DNA of 64,000 bases from Nilaparvata lugens (lineage: Eukaryota > Arthropoda > Insecta > Hemiptera > Delphacidae): contig NC_052505.1 of assembly GCF_014356525.2 (NCBI RefSeq), positions 47,971,770 through 48,035,769 of the forward strand. The letters run 5' to 3'. Numbering within the stretch: position 1 is the first letter of the stretch; each line of letters opens with the position of its first letter. Made by a program: the position numbers and the translations under genes. Below the pieces are notes generated by a model. The model made no database searches, was not told where the DNA came from, and saw nothing but the letters and a program-made list of their open reading frames with translations. Positions 48,001 to 62,700 of the stretch are shown one piece after another.

Positions 48001-51000
48001 TAGAATACTTATCGTATTCAACAATCAGCTTTGCATTGTAACTAGATTCGAGCTTTTCAACTTCTTGTTCATTCTCCAGTTTGGTGTCGGCTATTTGTCT
48101 GTTTATCTTGTTTATTTCAATTGTGTGCTCTGTCTCCATATCCTGAAAAAATAATTTTTAGTCCAGGCAATGAATGCTCAAAAAAGGGTATAGAAGGAAA
48201 GGTTTGGGAGACAACTTTTTTACCTCGCAGTTCTGTTTAGTGTAGTAAGCAGGTGAACACATATAATGAGTCCCAACCCCTACACCCTGTGCTAAGGAGG
48301 TGGGGGTGGTTCAAAGGTACAATTTGTTTTTTTCACATATAACTCGAAACTGTATAATATTGAACTTGAGAATGAATATTGTAGGGAATTATGTAAGCTT
48401 TAATTTTGTATAGAACAATATGTCTGTACCTTTCGAGTTAACTTATATGCAAGAAACCAAAAAAGGTACCACCATTGAGCTTTTAAACCACCCCCACCCC
48501 CTTTAGCACAGGAGGTAGGGGTTGAGACTTTTTATATGTTCACCTCCTTACTACCCTGGGACTAACCTACAGGACTGCGGGGTGGAAGTCAAACTATTCC
48601 CTCTATAACCTTCCCTTGACTGGACTATGAAGTTAACTTGGAATTATACATACTTAATATTAAGAATACTAACAAATCAAATGAATGAATAATCACAATT
48701 TTGAACTACTCAGATGAATCCGTCCGATAATAATCGAGTATGTTAATCATATCTTAATGATTAGGTCTCATAATAAGAACAGAGAAACTCTCAGAAGTGG
48801 AAAATAGCAATCTATTCGGTCCTATGATGATAAGTGATGTTTTAATGACCTGATTTTTGTCTTTGAGCTGTTCAATGGTAGTGAGATAGGCCGACTGCAA
48901 CTCATCCACCTCATCCTTGTGAGCAGTCTGCATCTGCCGGGTCTGGTACGCATGCTCAGTGTCCAGCTGCTTGATGCGCAGCGTCTGGTCCTTGATGGCT
49001 CTTATCTTGTCCTGCAAGTCGTCCTTGCTGATCAGAATCTCGTTGGAGAAGGTGAAGTTCGGGTCCATGTTGATGGTTTTGCCCTCGACCGCGGTCACCT
49101 TCCACAAGCACATGGTGCCATCCGTGCTAGTCGTTATCAGCATTTTATCGTCATAAGTCAATTTCATCTGCGGACAAGAAATAAGATTTCTCATTCAACA
49201 CGAAATAATAACGTAATGATGAAAAATGAAATGATAATGAGGGAAAAGCCTTCTTTTCTCTAACCGACAAAGCAACATTGGAATAGTTCAAACGATAAAA
49301 CTCAAAACAAGATAATTATCATATTTAATTCGTCATTTATATATCATATTTTATGGTATTGAAAATTATTGTATTGTTTGGAGGATGAAACATTGATTTC
49401 TTACTATTACCTCTGAACTTAGATCTATTCATTTGATATTTCCTATTCTAGAATGAATCCATAAGAAAGAGAATATTTTGAAAAAAAAACACACTCCGAG
49501 GTTGAGTGGTGCAGAGGACTTAGGAGCCCTAACTCCCCAAAATAAAGATTTTTTCATTTTCATATTGATAGAAAAATAGTTTCCAGGGTCTTTAATTTAT
49601 AAGATATCTTTACACTTATCCCTGACACATTTACTCGACGACTTCTAAGACATTACATACAAAATATCAACTTAAAATAGATTCTATATTGACAAGACCC
49701 AAGGAGGGCTATAAAAATTGCATTTAGGAGATCATGAGGTCATACTCCGGTTAATAAGAGGATTAGGCTAATTTCTTCGATGACTGATCTGTAACTTATG
49801 GTTTCCCCCATAGTGAGGAAGCCGAAGATGATTTGTGTGTAAATCGATGTAACTATCAAGTCTACGATGAAGAATATTCTTCAATGATCAAAATGAAAAT
49901 GCTAGGTTGTAATAAAGATTAACGTAATGATGATTGATGTCACATTTGATTAAGACAACGAATCTGTTTTGATATTTTTATCAAATCATTATTCGAAATT
50001 CAATTAATCATTACAGACACTATTCTTTAAGTACTCTTGTTCACATTTGATTCCAAATTGCAGTAGTACCTATCAGATTTCTTACTAAGTTAGTAATGCA
50101 TTTTATCTATACGGATTTTTTTTTATAAATTAATAAGTTCCTTTGCATCTTCATGCTCTCCATAATTTATTTATTCTATTCTAGAATCATAGTATGATTA
50201 CTTCAGTTTGACTTCTTGTGGAATTTCTATGTAAACTTTGAGATAATGAAAGGTTCTCACTACTGTTCTTTAATAACTAGATTGAAGGATCAGATTATAG
50301 CTGGACAGAGAAATCAATACCTTCAAAATTCGATGATTATGCATTTGAAAATTCTGATACTCTGGCGGATGAACCCACGGAAACCTGACAGATAGCACTG
50401 ATCCATTGTCCCCAGCAACAAACATCATTTGATCAGAGCGAGACAGAACAATGCAGTCGAGCTGTGTTTGCCTGATGTCCACTTCTTTTGCTGTCTGTGA
50501 ACAGGGAAATACATTTTCCAATGAAAATTCATGGACATTTCTATGATATTATGAAGTGGGAGTTTTTATGCAGCTACAGAACTTTGTTGTAAGTTGGTTT
50601 AATGGTATATTAATGATAGGCCTACTTAATTTCAACAAAATGTAGCAAAAAACAGTCATAAAATAGTGAAAAAAGAGAAATAAGAAAAGCAAGGAAAGAG
50701 CTAGGATTATAAAAATGCCTGTTCATCATCCCAATCATCACCCAATGGAAAGCTTATCCCATTACCATAAAAAATTGCATTGCCACAGTAATATTTTTCA
50801 TAAAGACTTTTCTTGCTTGGAATAAATATAAAATTCATAATACTGTATACAGGCCAAGGAACAGGAAATACATATAAAAACTGTAGTTTGTTCAGGGAGC
50901 CGAGAGACGATGAAAAAACTATGAGTGTGGAGAGTGGATCTTGGAGCAGCAAGACCGATTCACAAAACTTACAGAGTGGGAAATGAATAACTACATCAAG

Positions 51001-53661
51001 TGATTCACTGTGAATAAACACTTTGTGAACTGGCATTTTATTATTTCGGCAATAATTATAGATAGTTGAAATAAGTTATCACTTTTACAAACTTTTTTCA
51101 CACAAGCCGATCTCTGGGCGTCACGACAAAATGTTCACAATGTCCTCCGATTGGCCGATTTATCAGTACGTTAACCTAATCAGCCAACAAGGACATTTAG
51201 GGTATCGTGTCCGCACGAATATGAAGAAATTGGCTGGGTCGGATTTGGCATTTTGGCGCCCCAAGGTCCATAACTTTTCACCTCCTATTCTCTTTCGAGA
51301 AACTATTTATTGAACGAAATGAAATACTATGCTAATTGATGAAGATAATATTACTAGTAGTTCTGTGAACGGTAGACCAGTTCGCAGTTGTAAACCATAG
51401 CCTCCTCTAAGACTGACTCCATCAGAGTAAATTATGTCCTGTCCTGTCGTGTCGGCGAGATATCGGTGTGAAAACCGCTAATGACTGTTTGGGTTTGCGT
51501 ATCGACAATACGAATCATCTGTTGTAAACAACTACTTTCACCAAAAGCTAATTTCCTACAAGACATACTGGCAACTGGTCAGCTCGAGTTGAAAGCAGAG
51601 AAAGGTCGAGAGGAAGTACTATGATAATTTCTGCCGGTTGCACAAAAGACGGTTAAATTTTAATCGTGGTTAATTCCGCGAGAACCAATCAGAAAAGCTG
51701 TATTTTCAAAAATGCCTTCTCTGATTGGTCCTCGTAGAATTAATCACGGTTAAAATTTAACCGGCTTTTGTGCAACCGGGCCTTTGAGTTATTGATCGCA
51801 AGCGACATTGCAATTAATAATACACTCGACAGCTGATTTATTATGAATAATTCTATAGTCTGATTTTTACGGTAATATTTCACCCGGAGTTTCAGAAGGA
51901 AACTCCTTTTCATTTCATATTATCCTTGAAATGCAAAATTTCAAGAAACCTTACATATACATCGAAAAAAATATTCCTGTTAAATTTCATGAAAATCTAT
52001 TGCCACGTTTCGACTTAAATGCGGAACAAACATACATACACCTCCTATTCGGACATTGAAACGAATAGAACAAACATGGTCGCATGTATGTATACATGAA
52101 GAGAAATGCGAAACCGTCGACTTGAATCTTAGACCTCACTTCAATCGGTCAACATTATAGCGTTGTATCTTCATATATCGGCAAATATTGGACACATTAA
52201 TGTATGTGCCAATTCTTGAAAAAGTATATAAAATGATATCTTTTTGTTAAAATTTACAATCTTTTTGTTAAAAGCTACAATCCTACCTTATGTCTACTGA
52301 TTCAGAGCACTGGCTTGACGATAATCAAGATGAACCTCTTCCCAGAGTAGGTACATATTTTTACTTGATTATGTCATTTCAATAATGCTCCATTTTTGCC
52401 AACAAATAATAATATCGAGTGAGCTTATTGGTTGGAACGCTTGTCAGAGTTGTCCAGGTTTCACCTGAATAAATTCATTATTCTTGGACGGCGGGAAACT
52501 AAGGCCTCACCGTGTACATTCAAAATATAGGAGTGATCCGAGAAAAGCTCTAGGTCAAAAAAGGGATCAAACCCAGGACCTCTACGCTATGAAGCCAGAA
52601 ATAAACCACTTGGGAACCTATTTGGTAACTTACAGAGAGATTGGAGTAAAGTCTCCAGGGGTAAAAATGGTTTCGAACTCAGGACTTCTGAGCTTTCAGC
52701 CCATTTGGCTGCAATCACGACGACAAATAACACATGTTGTTGAGATTATCTTATTCAACGATAATAGTAGTTTATACAACAGTTTTATAGAAAAGGTGTT
52801 TAACGCATGAGTTGGATGTAGAGTTAAGATGCGAGCGAACGCGTGTCTTAAACATCTCACGAGTGCTTCAGGCCTAAATACTGTGGAACCTGACTCGACC
52901 TAAGGGTCATTTTTGTAACTTATATTTTAATTAAGGAGCGGACTCACCGGCTTTTAAGCTTTTGGTCCCTGGATAGATATGCCTCAGTCGGTAGAGCAGG
53001 TACTTCAGGCTTTTGGAATCAGTCTTTTCACACCGCACGTAATACATCACGGCTTAATTTTCTAATGCATCACGATAATTCGTCACAGCCAAGTTCAACC
53101 GCACACTTCAATCGACAACGAGAGAGGAGAATGAAAAACAACCGGGCTCCTCCCAAGTTGCCGGGAAAGAGTACCGTTACAACGAGAGATAAGGCCGATA
53201 CTTCCCCAAAGTTATGGAAGTGAGGGTACCCTCAATTGACAAAGATAGAAACAATAGTCTCCACAAAACAATATAAAATCATGGATCAGAGGGGAACATA
53301 AAAAAACACTTTTCCGAAAGAGGATATAATAATTATTGAAAATATAATTCTACATAGACATTCACATTTATAATATCACATAATTGAGAGAGAATCTTTA
53401 TTATATTAAAGCTGCTTGAGTTGGAATAATAGCTGGCTGGCACCTTATCTTATCGATAGTCGCTCACTATCTATCAATTCGAGCTATGCCAGCCCGCTTA
53501 CGAAATGTATTGTCACAATACCATATAAAATTGTTGTACACACTATTTTATTTACGACCTCTAAAGAAAAGTATCGCATTGCTGACACACTTGTTGTAAG
53601 ATTAGACATTAACCAACTAGTCTCTATGATGAAAAGATTGAAATAACAATAGGTGAAAAAC

Positions 53662-53709
<48 letters not shown>

Positions 53710-56700
53710 TGAGAGAGTGGATAGTAAACTTTAAATACGGGGAACAAGTCAAATTGAAAACTTGACGCAATGAAAATTCTACGTACTGAATACTTGATAA
53801 ACTGAGATCTTGACGAATTGAAAACTTAATAAACTGAGAATTTGACGAATTGAATACTTGACATACGGTACTAAAAACTTGATTTACTGAAACCGGCTGC
53901 TAGCATTTATTTATTTACAATGCAAATTACACTAATGTAATAACATTGGTGGATAAAATAATAAGGTAGCCCTTGTCCAATTTTCTTCCAAATTTATAGG
54001 TGACAAAGTCCAAGATAAGGCTAGAATTTCACGTGTACAATTTTTATAAAATTTTAGTTCAAAATAAAAATGAAAACTATAAATTTTGAATTTAGATGGC
54101 TTGAATTAATAAATTGATTGGAAATATTCCACTCAATTACCACTTTAAACTAATAATATTGATTTATTTAAGAAAATTTGGAAGCATTCAAGAAACACAA
54201 ACTTGTAAACACTAAAGCTCAGCTGGCATTACATCAGAAGCCGTGTTTTACTGTTGATGTCACTAGCATGAGAAACCGTGTTATAATGTTAACATTATAG
54301 TAAAGTATTGAAAAACCATTGCAAAATTAATCCTGCTATGAGATTGATATTGTAATGTTTACATTATAACATGGCCGCAGATAAATGTTATTTAAAATGC
54401 ATTAGAGGTGACCTTATTGTTGTGACCCTTGAGAGTGTAGATGAGCTGGAAAGTGATGGATGAGTAAACGTGGATGTTGTAGACGTTCATGGCGGCAAAC
54501 ATGTGACCACTGCGGCTGAACTGTGCCTCGTTGCAGCAGCGGATCGGAAATTCACGAATCACGTGCAGGTCGTCGATTAGCACTAGAAGAAATCTCAGCT
54601 TATCCGAGAATCCCAGCACTGCATACAAACCTTCAAAATACAACACAATTGTTATCAAGATTGCTTACATAATTCCTATTATTGATTTGTGTGGATCCAT
54701 GAATTTGTCTATGTCTATTATGATTACCAATATTGAAATTTCATTACTGCAGAATAATAATTCATTTTGACACTTGCGAATGAGATTAATACCCAAAACT
54801 AGTCGTGTCGGTAATGGAATAATAAGGGTGCTAGTGATTCCTTGCATTAGCACGTTCAAGTAGCCGTATGAAAATAATTGAACGATAATATTCACTCATT
54901 TTCAAGACAGACTCTATAACTTCATAGTCCTATACCCATCCTATACCGAATCATGGAACCCCTGAACCTAAAATTCAATAGTAGACCGAAGATTCCATTT
55001 TGTCATGGAATTTTTATACCGTGATCAGTTAAGTGAGTCTTCTTTATTAGTTTCAAAAAAAGTCTGCTCTCTTAGATTTTCAAAATAATGATTTTTGTTC
55101 GATACAAAATATAAATAATATTATTTATAGAGAAATATTTTGATAGAGAAAATATTATTCAATTATCTATTTAATACAATTACAAATCATATCGGTCTAG
55201 ACTGGAATTACACAGTATATATTATATTCCTATTATCAGAATTACGACTTCCACATAACAATATAACAATAAAAGACACATCAATGAAAGAAAAGGGATA
55301 CTTGAAGTATGGATAGAATATTTTGGGGTTCACCAGTCGAACAAATATCGGCGTTGCAAATTGTATGAAATTGTGACTCCCTCATGCAACCCCTGTGACT
55401 GAATTTATTCAATAGGACAAAGATTTCTTTATCAGCTATATATTAACATAGAGAAAAGATAGCTTAAGAAGATATCCCATGGTATAGGGCGTTTATGTTC
55501 CAAATTTCACTGTTAACTCGAGCCGATAATCCTAGAAATTTTTTCGTGAAGCTATGTGACGCTAGATATACTGTGCCGTCATTACACTCTCACTCCGCCA
55601 AAACAGTAATAATAGACATTAGTCGACAGTGATCGGCTTGAGTTAACAAAAAAATCAGCTTGAGACATGAACAACGGATATCTTCTCATGCTATATTTTC
55701 CCTATGCTATTAGTCACTTGAGCTGATATAAATATAAATTAATTAATTGACATGAGCCATTTCTTATAACGTCATTTTTAAATGGTCAGTCATATTATTT
55801 GAAATTTCAAACTCACAAATTACAAGTAGAAAATAAGGTTTGGAGAACAGTAACACAAATTATACAATCTAACTAAAGGCTATGTATGTACAAATAATAT
55901 ATTGTTATTATAGTATACCATATACCTCCAGTCACATAGGTTTGCATGATCGGCGGGAAGCCAAATAGTTCACTTATTTCAACCGTAGAATACGGCTTCT
56001 ATATGTATAAACTTAATATTTTCCTATTAATATTAATGCTGAGAAGCCGTTGATTAATATTGTACATCTCAATAGCGCATCGAAAATATTATTGTACTGA
56101 CCAGTGGGATGCAGTGTTATACAGTAGACGTCTTCCTGGTAGACTTTGTTGAGGAGAACAGTTTCGTTGACGTAGTCCCAGACGCAGACAGTTCGGTCGA
56201 GCCAGCCACAAGTCATCGCCTCCTGCTTCCACGCACACAGTGACACGCCTGTGATGGGGCCATGGTGCAGGCCCTCGCCCATCAGTTCAAAGCTGATTTC
56301 CTCACACTGAAACCGAGATATACTCATTCAACTAAATAAATAAATGGATGATTCAAAGTATAAATAAGGAAATTAATAAATTTATTCAAAAGGTGCATTG
56401 GATAATCATTTATTTATAACATTGTATACAAATAATTGACATGAAGAAAGGCACAACAGGCTCATGCCCAAAACTGACCCATTTCCAATTTATTATTCTA
56501 TGAAATGTATACTATATATTTTTATTTGATGTGGATTCGATTATAATCAAGGCAGGATTGATTGATTGAAGGGAGAAGTTAGAGTGTAGCCCCTCACCCA
56601 GTTAAACCTCCAATAGAATTATAATACAGATGGAAATAAGCATTTAATTGGGATTTTTGTTTAATAATAATTATTCATTAATAATAATTGAATTATATTT

Positions 56701-59700
56701 ACTATCTAAGAGTATGTTCACCTAAAGAGCGGTCAGCGGCCAAAGCAGTCTTAAGAGGATATAGATGGATTCCATATACAGAGTGACCACGAGACACATT
56801 TTTATTCTGGAAAAAAATCAAGGTACAATTCAACTTGATTAAAATAGTTGTGAGTATATATTCATGCCATTTACTTTTCGTAGAGAATATTATGTCACGG
56901 GGTTTATGTTGATAAACTTGCTTTTCCAAATGTCTCCACGAATAAAGATCACTTTAGATGACTTGAAGGAGGCGATACTTACTGAGGTGGCATTGATCAC
57001 TGAGAGTATACTGGGGCGAGTGAGGAAGAGCTTCCTCAACAGAATAGAAAATTGCCTCAGGGAAGAAGGACCTGCCTTCCTGACCTAATATTCTCTACGA
57101 AAATTGAATAATGGCATATACTCACAACTATTTCACTCAAGTTGAATAAATAGTATCTTGAAAAAATAATATTGTTTTTTATATTTCTAGAATGTAAATG
57201 TTTCTCGTGGTCACTCTGTATTTTAAAGAATTTTCAAGAAGTTAGGTACGTTACAACTTTGAAAACTCGTATAAATTCAATAAAACAAGATAGGCTACAG
57301 AGCTGGTTTTGGTGTTGTTTTAAAGGAAAACCCTTCACGTTTTTATTAGAATAGTCTGATTGTGTGAAATTGCGCCATAACAAGTTGAATTGAAATGGCT
57401 TTTACCTTTGTACCCAAGCGTGCCTGGATGTAGTTAGATAGTGATGTGTACCATCTTGCGGTGAGTGAGAATTTCGTTGATAGTCATTCTTATCGATATT
57501 TGCAGTCGAAAACTGTTGCAATTGATCCAGATACACTATCCCTACGTTTTTTCATATTGAATGAAGAAAGGGTGTTGTAGCACTCTTGGGTCCAGTGGAG
57601 TTTTGATATAACTGAAGACAGTGCTTGTTATGGCACGATTTCGTACTTTTAACTATTCTGATAAAAACTTGAGGTGTTTGTTTATCTTTCTAACAACACT
57701 AAGTACAGCTCTGTATCCTTTTTGAATATTTTTTATGGTTCATCAAAGTTGTAAAGTAACTTTTGAAACCCCGGTATCTAGCACACTTATTAATATAATG
57801 GACCATTGAGCCTGTAGATGTACTGGTCCATTAGATTTGATATGTGTCCTAGAAAGAAACTAGGCTCAAGACCGCTGGAACTAGGAACGCCTGACCACTC
57901 TCTGTGTGTCTGTGTGTATACACCCACAATTACTGCTCATTGTGTTTGTTACGATTCACCAACAAGTCAGAGGGAATGTTAAGCTTTTGAAAATAGCAAT
58001 TTAACCTGAATAATTCTATATTTCGAATCTTACAAAGCTTATACAGAAAAGCTGTGCACATACCAAAAGGGTCTTGAAAAAATTGTTGTCTAGGTTGATG
58101 GAATAAAGGAAAATTATTCAACATGATAAGCAAACAAAATTTAAAAAAATAGAAAGTCAAGGTGTAATAGAGAGATTGTAATTGCTTTACAACAAAGGTC
58201 AACTTCAAGTGAAAATTTCAGAAACAAAAGTGAAGTCACTGTTAGTGTCTATTGTATAATGCAAATTATATGCTATACTTATGTGTAGGGGTGTACTATT
58301 TACTTTTTCACTATTACTTTCTTTCTTTACTGGTGATTGTAAAATTGGTGTATATGAGGCAAATATAATCTACTCTATTATGGGCCGTTCGCACAGTGAA
58401 AGCTTGAACGAAATTGGATCAGCTGGTGGTTTGACTGAAAATCAACCACATTATAACAAACGAGACTTAAGATTGTTTGCACAATATCCTGTTAAATTTT
58501 AAAAGTGATTAAATGCCACGAGAGCCAATCAGAGAAGAACCCTTTTCAAAAACGTTTTCTCTGATTGGATCTTGATTAAAACATAACTTTTGTGTAACCG
58601 ATCCTAATATCGATTTAATCCAGTTTAATCAGAAATCCCGTTCAAACTGGCACATACAAACGGCACTTTGTGACGGCATTAGGAGTGAGGGTTGAGTATA
58701 CTATTTACTTCTTTCACTAGTGCTATCTTTCATTACTGGTGATTGTAGAATGATTGAATTTGAAAAGGCCTATTGCAAATAAAGAGAATTTACACATATT
58801 GAACAAGCGTGAAACTGAACTACTTGATACACGTGAGAAAATGAGCAACCTGAGCTATATCTTGTCCCCACAATTGAACAAAATAGATTTGCATTCTTTT
58901 GGTTGTGCATAATAGCTTCTCTTCATTTGGACTGATCGAGAGGTTGTGTATCTCATTCATTTCTTTGCTTGAACAATCTCTCACGTCCTTTGCTACAATC
59001 CGGAAAACATTTCTCTTCCTGTAACTGTAGAAGAAGAATGAGATATGATGCTTTTGAACGATTTCAATGCTGAATCTGTGATAGTTGAATAATACGAGGG
59101 TGAATCAAAATCTGAACTCAGCGATCTGCAGGAAAACTCTTTCTGACTCTCTTCTGCTATGTGAACGGAGTAATTTTGGAGCACTGCATTGACAGGGAAA
59201 TGACAGTAAACATTAATTCTCATTCAAATCTTTAAAAAAATCAACTTCGGCCAGCAATCAGGAGTAAACGGCGAGGACTTGTCACTTCAGGTGTGTTGTT
59301 ACAGCATGGCAACGCCCGACCACATACAGCCCGTCTCTCCGTTCAAACTATCCAGGATATCAAATTTGAATGCCTCATCCACCCACCTTCTTCTCCTGAC
59401 CTCGCCCCCCGTTACTTTCATGTGTTCGGAGAGCTTAAAGATGCAATGAAAGGCAAGCAATTCCATAGTGATGAAGAAGTGAAAACCGCGGTGCACGAGT
59501 GGCTACAGGCACAGGCACGAGTGGCTACAGGCACAGGCACGAGTGGCTACAGGCACAGGCACAACCAAACGTGGTATCCATGCGCTTCCAACACTTGCAT
59601 AACACTTCAAACAGACTATCTCACAAAATGATAAATGTAGGTTTCACTTAGTTGTCAAAATAAATAATATATAACACTTTTAGGGCCGGTTTCCGAGCTC

Positions 59701-62700
59701 GGAAGTCCTAAAGTCCTAGACTTTAAACAGCTGGAGTCAGAAAATTGGCTTTCCAAAACGGGGCGTAGTCGCAGCTTTTATAACAGTAGTCGTAGTTCTT
59801 ATTTTCTCATTTATATAATTGGAAACGTTTTTCCTTGACGAAATTAGACATTCCTAAATAATTCAAAATAGCTGAAACTTCACACTATTCTCTCTTTATT
59901 TTATTTTGTGTTCAATTTTCTAGTTTTTCGAAATTTAATTGAAACGTGACTATTACAATGACTGCGACTACGCCCCGTTTTGGAAAACCAATTTTCTGAC
60001 TCCAGCTGTTTAAAGTCTAGGACTTAGCAAAATCCCGAGCTCGGAAACCGGCCCTTAAGGTTTTCATTTGATTCACCCTCGTATATAGTATATTTAGTTA
60101 TAAATATACAATAAAATATACATGTATAATATACTATGCATTATACTGTACAATATGTATAGTATATTTCATTTTCATAGTTTAGACTGTTTCAATACAG
60201 TTGAGTTATGGTCGATGTGGGAGGAATGTGGTAAATATTTACCTGGAATTGGATTCCTTTTCAAATAGGATGACAATTCCTGACGTGCAGGTGTAGCAGA
60301 ATCCACGCGAGAAAGCAGTGAGACAACGGACTTCAAATTCGTTGGAACCTTCCTCACCCTTGGAACCTACTTGCAACAGGCTCTGTCCTGCCACTATCTG
60401 CCCTGCTCCTGCTGATCTGTAAAAGTAACACTAGTTGGTTACAATTCATCCTTATTAATGTTATTATTGACAAACTTTGAGAGCTATTTGAATACAGTTG
60501 TGAAATAGAGCTCAGAGCTGATCTTGTATCAATAGAACTGTGGTGTATAGAACCCACATTTTATGCATAACTCAGCTTCAAAAGGCTTGAACACTGAAGT
60601 GAAGAATTGAAGCTGGGTTACCACATATCAGTAGGCCTATCAGTGTTTGTGCCCATCAATGAAGATATTATTCCCATGAGTTCAGATGGGACTATTCGCA
60701 CCGAGCGAGAATGAATAGGCTAGTTAGGAATCGGGGAATAATTTTCTTACTGTTACGGACACTTCAAATTCAAATATTTTTTATTCCTTCAAGTATTTAC
60801 AGTGAAACATTTACAGTGAAAAACTCAATATTACGGAATTCCTCCACAAAGACTATACTTCTGCGTGTGGAGGAGAGTTCCACAGACAACATAAGCAGTC
60901 ACTACATAAAATAATTATAATAGAAAAGATAAGCTTCAGAATATAATAATGATAATAATGGATTAAATACAAATTCAAATAATAGTAGAATAAGAAATAA
61001 TACTTGATTAGAAAATAAAAGATAAAAAGAAAAATATTAACTAAACTTAGGATTGATTTTATTTCTTGTGCAGGCCAATAAATCCCAGGGAATGAAGGAG
61101 GCCGTGAGTCCACGTCATGTATCTATTTTATAATGTAATGAATTGATAGAGGGAAAAAAATCAATATGATAAATTCTTAATTCTTTGATAGTTCTTGCTT
61201 TCTGATAGTTATCGTATATAACGTGAGCGGAGCAGAGCTCGGCTGCCTCCCAGCCAATGTGATACAGCCACCTGTCCACACCCCTTCGGTAAACGGCTAG
61301 ACTATACACCTCCGCCTCTCTTATTTCATTCGGCAAGTTTCTATTTAAAATGTGAGCCAGGTAAAATGAATTTGACAGATCTGACCCAAGTGTCGGTTGT
61401 GGAACATCATAATTATAGTTGGTCCTGTGGCGAGTTTCATACCGGAAATTTAAATTTGTTTCACCTAAGATCTGGGTATTTTTAAGATCTGGATCTTTGT
61501 ATTTTTGCAAGTGAATTAATAATGTTTTGGAGAAGATCTGTCTGATATCTAGAACCGGGAATTCTGAAAAATGCAAGCTAGTCGGATATCTATGGCCTTT
61601 TTTCAAGATTGTTTTAATAATTGCTATCTGTGTGACTGCCAGTGGTTCCAAGAGTGTAGAGGAAACACTCCCCCAAGCCAGGATACCATACTGGATCAGC
61701 GACTGAGCATAGGCGAAAAATACTTTCCTACACTGATCCACACCCATCACCTGGCTAAGCTCAGAGAAGGCGAATAATAATTTCCTGAGCCTACTTTTGA
61801 CACACTGAACATGTTGCCCCCAACTCAACTTGTAATCAATTATAACACCCAAGTATCTGTAACTATCAACTCGTTCAATGGTACTACAGTCACAATCCTG
61901 CATCCTTGCGTTTCCACAAGAGTGCATTTTTAACATTATTGGGCCAGGGTCAGCCTGGTTTCTTGTTACAATTGGCATAAATTTAGTTTTGGTGACATTA
62001 ACCGTTAGACAGTTGTAGTCGAACCAACTTTTTATTTTGGCAAGATCTATTGTTGCACTGCAATAGGTCCTCTCCCAAGTGCCTCCAGTTGACACCAATA
62101 CTGTGTCGTCCGCGAATAAGAACAGTTTTCCATTGATTTGTAACTTTGAACGATTATTTATATAAATAAGGAATAGTAATGGCCCAATGGTACTTCCTTG
62201 GACCACACCATATTCAACAGGTTCTGTTCGCTAATTGTGCCATCAATGGAAACATACTGCTGTCGATTGTTGAAATAACTTTTAAACCATTTCAGTGAAT
62301 CATCTTTTATTCCAATATTCTCGAGTTTGGTGATTAGTTTATCTCTATCAACCGAATCAAAGGCCTTGGCCAAGTCTAAAAATGTAATTGAAATTTTATT
62401 TTTTATTTTTATGTTATTTGATATAAACCGGGTCAAGTCAAAAAGGACGTCGGAAGTATTCCTGGACTCTTGAAACCCATATTGGTTTTTAGAAATTAAA
62501 TTATTCACGGAGAGGTACTTAGATAATTGTTTCTTGACACATTTTTCAATAATTTTGACATAGTTACGAGAAGAGAAATTGGTCTGAAGTTGGAGAATGA
62601 TACTGGAAAGTGGATACTGATACTGGTGAGTGGAAATCTGTCTGAAAGCTGAGCGAGAGGCTAAAAAACTTTCCACTGGTGATAGTTTTCAAAGTTTTTC

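Larger units (their letters stand above)
50495..54412. other. Long CFAP57-like intron; one expected exon not found
   Basis: The family has a WD segment of roughly 70-75 residues between exons e and f. I could not find it here on the - strand. The interval holds a small MITE (51632-51781), a repeat mosaic at about 52480-53250 (including a tRNA-like A-box fragment near 52983), a GA microsatellite and a LINE tail. Confidence 0.5.
59095..60081 (+). mobile_element. Mariner-like relic with TIR CGAGGGTGAATCAAA
   Basis: 987 bp flanked by TA (59093-59094 and 60082-60083) with inverted ends CGAGGGTGAATCAAA. It is interrupted by a nested MITE at 59683-60054. Only the end of a mariner transposase remains in its interior. 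Lies in the CFAP57-like intron between exons b and c. Confidence 0.88.

Noticed and set aside
52290..52350. Possible first exon on the + strand (ATG, MSTDSEHWLDDNQDEPLP, then GTAGGT)
   Set aside because: Only 18 or so residues, no partner exon, no recognisable family and surrounded by repeats.
52975..53045. tRNA-like segment (CTCAGTCGGTAGAGCA)
   Set aside because: Only an A-box-like motif; no B box, cloverleaf or acceptor stem. Probably a SINE or repeat remnant.
56705..56790. Short - strand reading (YGIHLYPLKTALAADRS) resembling a WD40 strand
   Set aside because: It has no acceptor, abuts a mariner-type insertion and duplicates a region already covered by exon c.
57412..57460. Candidate CFAP57 exon on the - strand (WYTSLSNYIQARLG) with fitting phase and splice sites
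   Set aside because: The true equivalent is 58850-59018, which matches the family over a longer stretch and joins exons b and d in phase. The 49-bp candidate is probably a coincidence.
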